From positions 7,507,375 through 7,571,374 of the forward strand of contig CAIIXF020000005.1 in assembly GCA_903813345.2 (NCBI GenBank): a stretch of 64,000 bases of DNA. Direction: 5' to 3'. A program made the translations under genes and the position numbers. Within the stretch, counting starts at the first letter, position 1, and each line of letters starts with the position of its first letter. Source of the stretch: Owenia fusiformis. Lineage: Eukaryota > Annelida > Polychaeta > Sabellida > Oweniidae. Below are positions 59,363 through 64,000 of this stretch, piece by piece. Below the pieces are notes generated by a model. It was not told where the DNA came from and made no database searches. It worked only from the letters and a program-made list of their open reading frames with translations.

Positions 59363-62300
59363 TTATTTCTTAGATCGAGTTGTCCGTTTAGCTACAGGAG
59401 ATTTTGATTTAGTTGCTTTAGTAGTGGCCTTTCCCTTGGTTTTAACTGGAGTCTTCACTGGTGAAGCAGTTTTTGCTGCTTTCTTTCCACGAGTTACTTT
59501 AGGGGTGGCGGCCTTCTTCACTGGGGAAGCGGCTTTCTTTCCACGAGTTACTTTAGGGGTGGCAGCCTTCTTCACTGGGGAAGCGGCCTTCTTTCCACGA
59601 GTTACTTTAGGGGTGGCAGCCTTCTTCACTGGGGAAGCGGCTTTCTTTCCACGAGTTACTTTAGGGGTGGCAGCCTTCTTTACTGGGGAAGCGGCCTTCT
59701 TTCCTCGAGTTGACCTAAAATATTAGAGAAAAATAGGAATTTAAAGTTTCATCAATTCAGTGAATTGTAAATCTACCGCAGCATCAGCTCTTAACATATT
59801 TTTGAACCATTATTATACAATCACCGATAAAAGAGAATAATACCTTGAAGGTTTCGGTGTTGCAGGTTTAACAGGACTTTCAGGCTTCTCTACTACTTTC
59901 TTGGCAGCAGGGGCCTTCTTTGCTGGGGCAGCCTTCTTCACAGGGGCTGGGGACACCGCAGCTGGAGCACCACGCTTACCTCCTCGCCTGAAACAAACAC
60001 ATAGATACAAATTGTAGAGATGAGTAGTTTTTCTTTCCATTTGTTTCTTTTGAAGGAATAGTAGTTTCATTCAAGATAAAGTTGAAGATTCATTCCTCAG
60101 TCAGAAAGTATTTACCTGGTCACTTTAGGTGAAGGTGCTTTAGGGGTCACACTTTTGGGTTCAGGGGCTGGTTTTACTGGAGTAGCTGCTTTGGTTGGAG
60201 CTGCTTTCTTACCTCGTCTAGAAACCAAAGGTTTAAGTGAATTATTTCATTGAATTCACTCTTTAATAATTCAACCAGGGTCTGATAATTCAAAATAATT
60301 AAAACAGAGGATAATAATAATGAGGCCTATTTAAAATCTGAAAAACATACCAAAACATCATAAAATGCTTACCTGGTAACTTTAGGTGTAGGAGCTTTGG
60401 GAGTAGCAGCTTTAGGGGCAGCTTTCTTTCCTCTCCTAAAATAAGAATAAGAAACATGATAGAAGCTGAATATGAGAGTATTTCATCTTTTTCTATCTTT
60501 CTTAATACACTTCTGCTCACTGAAAAACAAAGCACTTGTCAAGAAATATTTCTTTCCCTTGTGGTAAACAAACTTTGCTTCACAATGGCAATGGGTTTTG
60601 TATCGAAATGCTTCCTATTTCCATTGTCATTAATAGTGTCTCAGAAGTCATGAACCTACCTTGTTACTTTAGGTGTTGGGGCTTTGGGAGTTTCTGGTTT
60701 AGGTGCAGGGGTTGGCTTCTTGGCAGGACTTGCTTCACTGACTGCTGGTTCCACTGGAGCACCTCTCTTGCCTCGCCTAAAAAGAATAAGAAATTGCACA
60801 TCACATGAAGAGTAAGTTCAGTTGAAATAAAGGATCACGTTGCAGTGTTATGTTCATATACAGGGGGTCATTAACAGAAACTTCTATCATGCCATTTACA
60901 AACATAAGACTTACCTTGTATTCCCGAATGCAACTAATGCCTGCCAGCTACCGGATTAAACTCCTATTTTATGGCCAACTCATTTAAATATGAATGGTTA
61001 AGTGGCAGGTACTATTCATATTTAAATGAGTTACCCACAAAATAGTAGGTTAATCCAGTAGACAACAGGCATTAGTTGCATTCGTGGATACAAGCTTAGT
61101 ATTTCCAATTCAATAACAAAAGCTTAAAGTAGTATTATTCTATAGGAACTTAAAGAGTAGAGTAGGGTACATACCTTGCTACTGGTTTGGCTGGCGTGGC
61201 AGGCTTGACCGGACTCACAGCTTTCTTTGCAGTTTTTGCTGCTGCTTTAACTGGAGTAGCAGCCTTTTTGGGAGTAACAGCTTTTCCTCTTCTGCTGGTT
61301 CTAGGTTTCACTGGTGAAGGACTAGCTGCAGGAGTAGGAGCTGCAACCTTCTTTGCACCTCGCCTTCCCTTGGGTTGCACTGGTGTTAACACCACAACAG
61401 CTTCCTCACCCTTTGCTTTCTTTGTAGCGACCTTCTTTGGTGTGGCAGCCTTCTTGGGTGTGACAGGTTTCTTGGCACCTCTACGTGTAGTTCTGGCCTT
61501 CACTGGTGATGGGCTGGTTTCCGGAGTTGGTTCAGGCTTTTTGGCCACCTTCTTCTTAGGAGTTTCCTTCTTAGGAGCAGCGGCAACCTTTCCTCGTCTA
61601 GTGGTCCTTGGTTTGACTGGAGAGGGGCTAGCAGGGGTAGGTGGGGCAGCCTTGGCTTTAGTGGCTTTTCCCTTCTTTGGAGCAGGGGACTTTTTGGGAG
61701 TGGCAACTTTGACAGGGGAATTTTTCTTGGGAGTAGGAGCCTTTTTGGGTGTGACTGTTTTGACAGGAGACTCCTTCTTTGGGGTAGGGGCCTTTGCTGG
61801 AGTCGCTTCAATTCTGGCCTTCTTGGCAGTTGGTACTGGAGCTGGACTTGCTCCTCTCTTCCTCTTATTGACTGGAGCTTTAGGTGTGGCTTTCTTAGCT
61901 GGTGTTGCTTTCTTAGGTGTTGGCTCCTTTGCAGGAGTTGCTGCTTTCTTAGCTGGGGTCTTAGCCTTGGGAGTTGTCATCAGTTCTTTCAGACCACTCA
62001 AGTCAGCTTCCCTGGGAGATTTGGGAGTCTTCATAAGTTCCTTGACACCAGTTACTTGCGGAGATTTAGCCTGTTTTGGGGTCTTCAGCATATTTCTAAC
62101 GCCAGCCATTCTGGGGGTCTTGCTGACTTTGGGGGATTTCAGCATTTTTTTAACACCTGCCAACTGAGGAGAAGACTGACTTTTGGGGGATGTCAGCATA
62201 TTTTTTACACCTGCCAATTGTGGAGAGGACTGAGCTTTAGGTGTCTTGAGAAGGTTCCTGACTCCACTGAGATTAATGCTTCGACGAGATCTGCTTGGTG

Positions 62301-64000
62301 TGCCCTCACTTAGTGGTGACACAAACATCTCTCCTACAACATAATACACACATACATCTACATATGATTTTACAGAATAAAGTGTCAGAATCTTATAAAC
62401 ACAGTATTTTTATTAATTTATAGACTTGCATCAATCCCTTGTACAACATCCTCTATCACAGAGATGAAGAAAATTGGGAATACAGGACAGACTCGTTCAT
62501 TTAATATAGCAACATTAGCATACTGCTAAATACAATGTATAAGTAATTGTATCAGACTTTTTGGCATTACAGACCTCTTGGATATTAGCTCTGACGAACC
62601 AAAGAGGCCCCAATGTTAATAAAAAAAGTTTACTTCAGAGATGCCGACACATTTTAACTTATTTTCTTACCTGGTCCTTCTGGGGTGGCTGGTAGATCAG
62701 AATAAGGAGTCAGAGGAGTCTTTCCCTTGGGGGTCTTACTGGGGGTCCTTCCCTTAGGGGTCTTGCCTTTAGGGGTGGTTAACATATCTCCAACACCAGT
62801 GAAACTCACGTCTAAGTTTGACTTTGAAGGCTGGAGTGTACATACATCAATAAAACAGATATTAAATTTAATATATTAAATTCAAAAATCATAATCATTA
62901 TTTCAATAAATTGTTATATTGTAATAACATATTAAATATGACACTGATGAACAAGCTTACAGGTTATATCCATGAACAGCAAAAATCTTTACCAATATCC
63001 ATCTACTTGTCATTAAACCTTTGTCCAACTAAAATGACAGGGCTTTATTTCAATGCTAGTTGGCTCGATTCATTTGAGATGAATACAAAAATTATTTGGC
63101 TTACCTGTTTAGCTGGAGTCTTGCGTCCCTTGCGTGTTGGCTGCACAGGTGTCTTGGTGATCTTACGCTGGATTACTATAGTGGCAGGTGAGTCGGCATG
63201 TCCTGTAGAAGCAGCAGCCCCGAGCTTAGCCCTGGGGGTCTTCTTGGGAGTCTTGCCACGTGGGGTCTTCTTGGTAGTTTTCTGTAGCAATAACAAGAAC
63301 TTATGCATTCACATTTTACATTTCCCACTCAAGGAAACATAAATAACAAATTATAATTGTTTTTCTTAAAATTCTGCATATCATTTTCTAATATGGTATA
63401 GTTATGTACAACAAGATAGTTTAACGAAGCCAAGGGTGTGTATGTACTTATGAAGGAAAATTCTCTACTTACCAGTTGTTTAGCAGGAGCTTTTAAAGCT
63501 AGCTTCTTAGCTGACCTAGCAGCCGGGCCTGTTGCAGCAATACCCCCCTTCACAATCTGAGACCATGTCTTGGCTTTGGGGGTCCTCTTTGGGGTGGCTT
63601 TCTTTGTGGATGTGACACGTTTAGGTGTCTTCATGGACTTTGGCAGCTTTGGTGTTGCGGCTTTACCTAATATGGCACGTAGGGCTACAGCTTTCTTGAT
63701 TTCAACTGGTGGAGAAGCCAAGTCAGCTTCAACTCTAGACTTCTTAGCACTAGGGGGTGCTGGTGAGGGTGTGGCTGCCTTCTTGGGGGTAGGTGTCTTT
63801 GCCTTGGGTGTGGCTGCCTTCTTGGGGGTGGGTGTCTTTGCTTTGGGTGTGGCTGCCTTCTTAGGGGTGGGTGTTTTAGCCTTTGGTGTGGCTGCCTTCT
63901 TGGGGGTTGGTGTCTTAGCCTTTGGTGTGGCTACATTCTTGGGGGTTGGTGTCTTTGCCTTGGGTGTGGCTGCCTTCTTGGGGGTTGGTGTCTTTGCCTT
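59363..64000 (-). CDS. Ki-67-like chromosomal surfactant protein, 3' part (5' end beyond the window)
   Basis: Nine exons in transcript order: >64000-63473, 63281-63105, 62830-62671, 62333-61175, 60776-60660, 60435-60373, 60217-60116, 59987-59844, 59714-59363 (933 residues visible, phases consistent, ends TTRSKK-stop). Order of content: 13-residue TPTPKKAATPKAK repeats; KTWSQIVKGG; the block STGHADSPATIVI, which closely resembles the vertebrate Ki-67 segment STGHANSPCTIII; seven motifs like LSGVRNLLKTPK and TGVKELMKTPK, resembling the K167R core (DLAGFKELFQTP); then a basic tail of SPVK/TPKK and RTTRRGK units. Ki-67 coats mitotic chromosomes and organises perichromosomal material; S/T-P-x-K units are CDK1-type sites. 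The FHA and PP1-docking regions would lie to the right. Alternative: another histone-H1-like nucleolar protein, but the STGHA block argues against this. Confidence 0.75.
59471..59714 (-). repeat. 54-bp coding minisatellite in the last exon of the Ki-67-like gene
   Basis: About four to five near-identical 54-bp units encode the 18-residue repeat KKAATPKVTRGKKAASPV. Units differ by a few bases, indicating recent expansion. The frame is maintained through to SKSPVAKRTTRSKK and the stop at 59363-59365. Confidence 0.9.
59844..60776 (-). CDS. Run of four symmetric phase-2 exons encoding RGKK...TPKVT tail modules
   Basis: Exons 60660-60776 (39 codons), 60373-60435 (21), 60116-60217 (34) and 59844-59987 (48) all begin with one base completing AG|G or AG|A, read RGK/RGGK first, and end at AG|gt. 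The first three end in TPKVT/SPKVT and the fourth in TPKPS. The last coding exon starts the same way (STRGKK). They look like tandem duplicates of one module, each skippable without frameshift. Donors are gtaggt, gtaagc, gtaaat and gtatta. Confidence 0.8.
60915..61094. mobile_element. ~180-bp palindromic MITE in an intron of the Ki-67-like gene, touching a splice donor
   Basis: CTTGTATTCCCGAATGCAAC at the left and GTTGCATTCGTGGATACAAG at the right are inverted repeats. The near-palindrome continues inward (actcatttaaatatgaat / attcatatttaaatgagt). On the minus strand its tip ATACAAG is directly followed by gtaagt. Confidence 0.75.
61175..62333 (-). CDS. Large central exon of the Ki-67-like gene: K167R-like motifs then basic TPKK/TTRRG tail
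   Basis: The first third encodes six copies of an approximately 18-26 residue unit with core [LMV]xG[VL][RK]xxhxTPK: SGVRNLLKTPK, AGVKNMLTSPK, AGVKKMLKSPK, AGVRNMLKTPK, TGVKELMKTPK, SGLKELMTTPK. The remainder is almost only K, P, A, T, S, V and R, with a monopartite NLS-like NKRKRG and three RTTRRGK/RTSRRGK boxes each preceded by SPSPVK. It opens in phase 1 from exon 62671-62830 (PEGPG|EMFVSPLSEG) and ends in phase 2. The long open frame on the opposite strand here is only its shadow. Confidence 0.85.
62671..63281 (-). CDS. Two exons of the Ki-67-like gene with the conserved STGHADSPATIVI block
   Basis: Exon 63105-63281 (59 codons, phase 0 both sides) contains STGHADSPATIVIQRKITKT. Exon 62671-62830 (phase 0 to 1) contains SFTGVGDMLTTPKGKTPKGR, the first K167R-like core. 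In human Ki-67 the corresponding block is likewise followed, some 40 residues on, by a motif of the type DLSGIAEMFKTP, so the order as well as the words is conserved. This is the strongest evidence for orthology. Confidence 0.8.
63770..64000 (-). repeat. 39-bp coding minisatellite at the window edge (TPTPKKAATPKAK)
   Basis: About six copies of a 39-bp unit encoding 13 residues run off the right end of the window, in frame with the Ki-67-like exon. One copy has an N for K change (TPKNVATPK). Array length cannot be known from here. Confidence 0.9.

Noticed and set aside
61187-62167. Long open frame on the plus strand (about 326 codons) opposite the Ki-67-like exon
   Set aside because: It is the antisense shadow of a repeat-rich Lys/Pro/Ala frame: composition is Gly/Ala/Phe/Leu mirror-image, it starts inside the exon, and splice phases support only the minus strand.

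Overview
This is AT-rich animal nuclear DNA with spliced genes, long introns and many short DNA transposons. Protein similarities (CLINT1/epsinR, a KIAA0232-like protein, a Ki-67-like protein) place it in the bilaterians. Dispersed repeats containing gacggacgga-type runs, plus general architecture, suggest a lophotrochozoan, probably a mollusc; that is an inference only.

Layout. 1-22 kb is mostly repeats. It holds an hAT element inserted in an older repeat, two inverted copies of a ~2.9-3.0 kb non-coding terminal-inverted-repeat (TIR) element (3.73-6.72 kb and 16.28-19.20 kb), decayed tandem repeats (7.3-8.5 kb) and a 29-bp palindromic minisatellite (10.1-10.4 kb). One short unexplained open frame lies on the minus strand (9.27-9.45 kb). 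22.0-27.2 kb carries the 5' coding exons of a minus-strand KIAA0232-like gene, whose large 3' part is not in the window. 27.8-31.5 kb holds two more TIR elements, a precursor-like hairpin and a decayed coding-like stretch.

31.7-55.0 kb is a complete plus-strand CLINT1/epsinR gene. I trace 18 coding exons (774 codons if every cassette is used): an N-terminal ENTH domain, three exons each with a DFxDF adaptor-ear motif, and a Met/Gln/Gly-rich tail. Intron 1 is crowded with inverted repeats and a ~337-bp satellite with three-monomer higher-order structure. A 45-bp tandem array abuts the exon 3 acceptor. Three TA-flanked transposon relics lie near its 3' end.

59.36-64.0 kb is the 3' portion of a minus-strand, Lys/Pro/Thr-rich gene convergent with CLINT1. 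A conserved block (STGHADSPATIVI), repeated [LF]xG[VL]xxxhxTPK motifs and a very basic tail identify it as a probable invertebrate Ki-67. Its N-terminus lies beyond the right edge.

The three genes have no obvious common pathway: CLINT1 acts in clathrin/AP-1 traffic at the trans-Golgi and endosomes, Ki-67 coats mitotic chromosomes, and KIAA0232 is poorly characterised. All splice sites were called by eye from GT/AG signals, reading phase and similarity recalled from known families.
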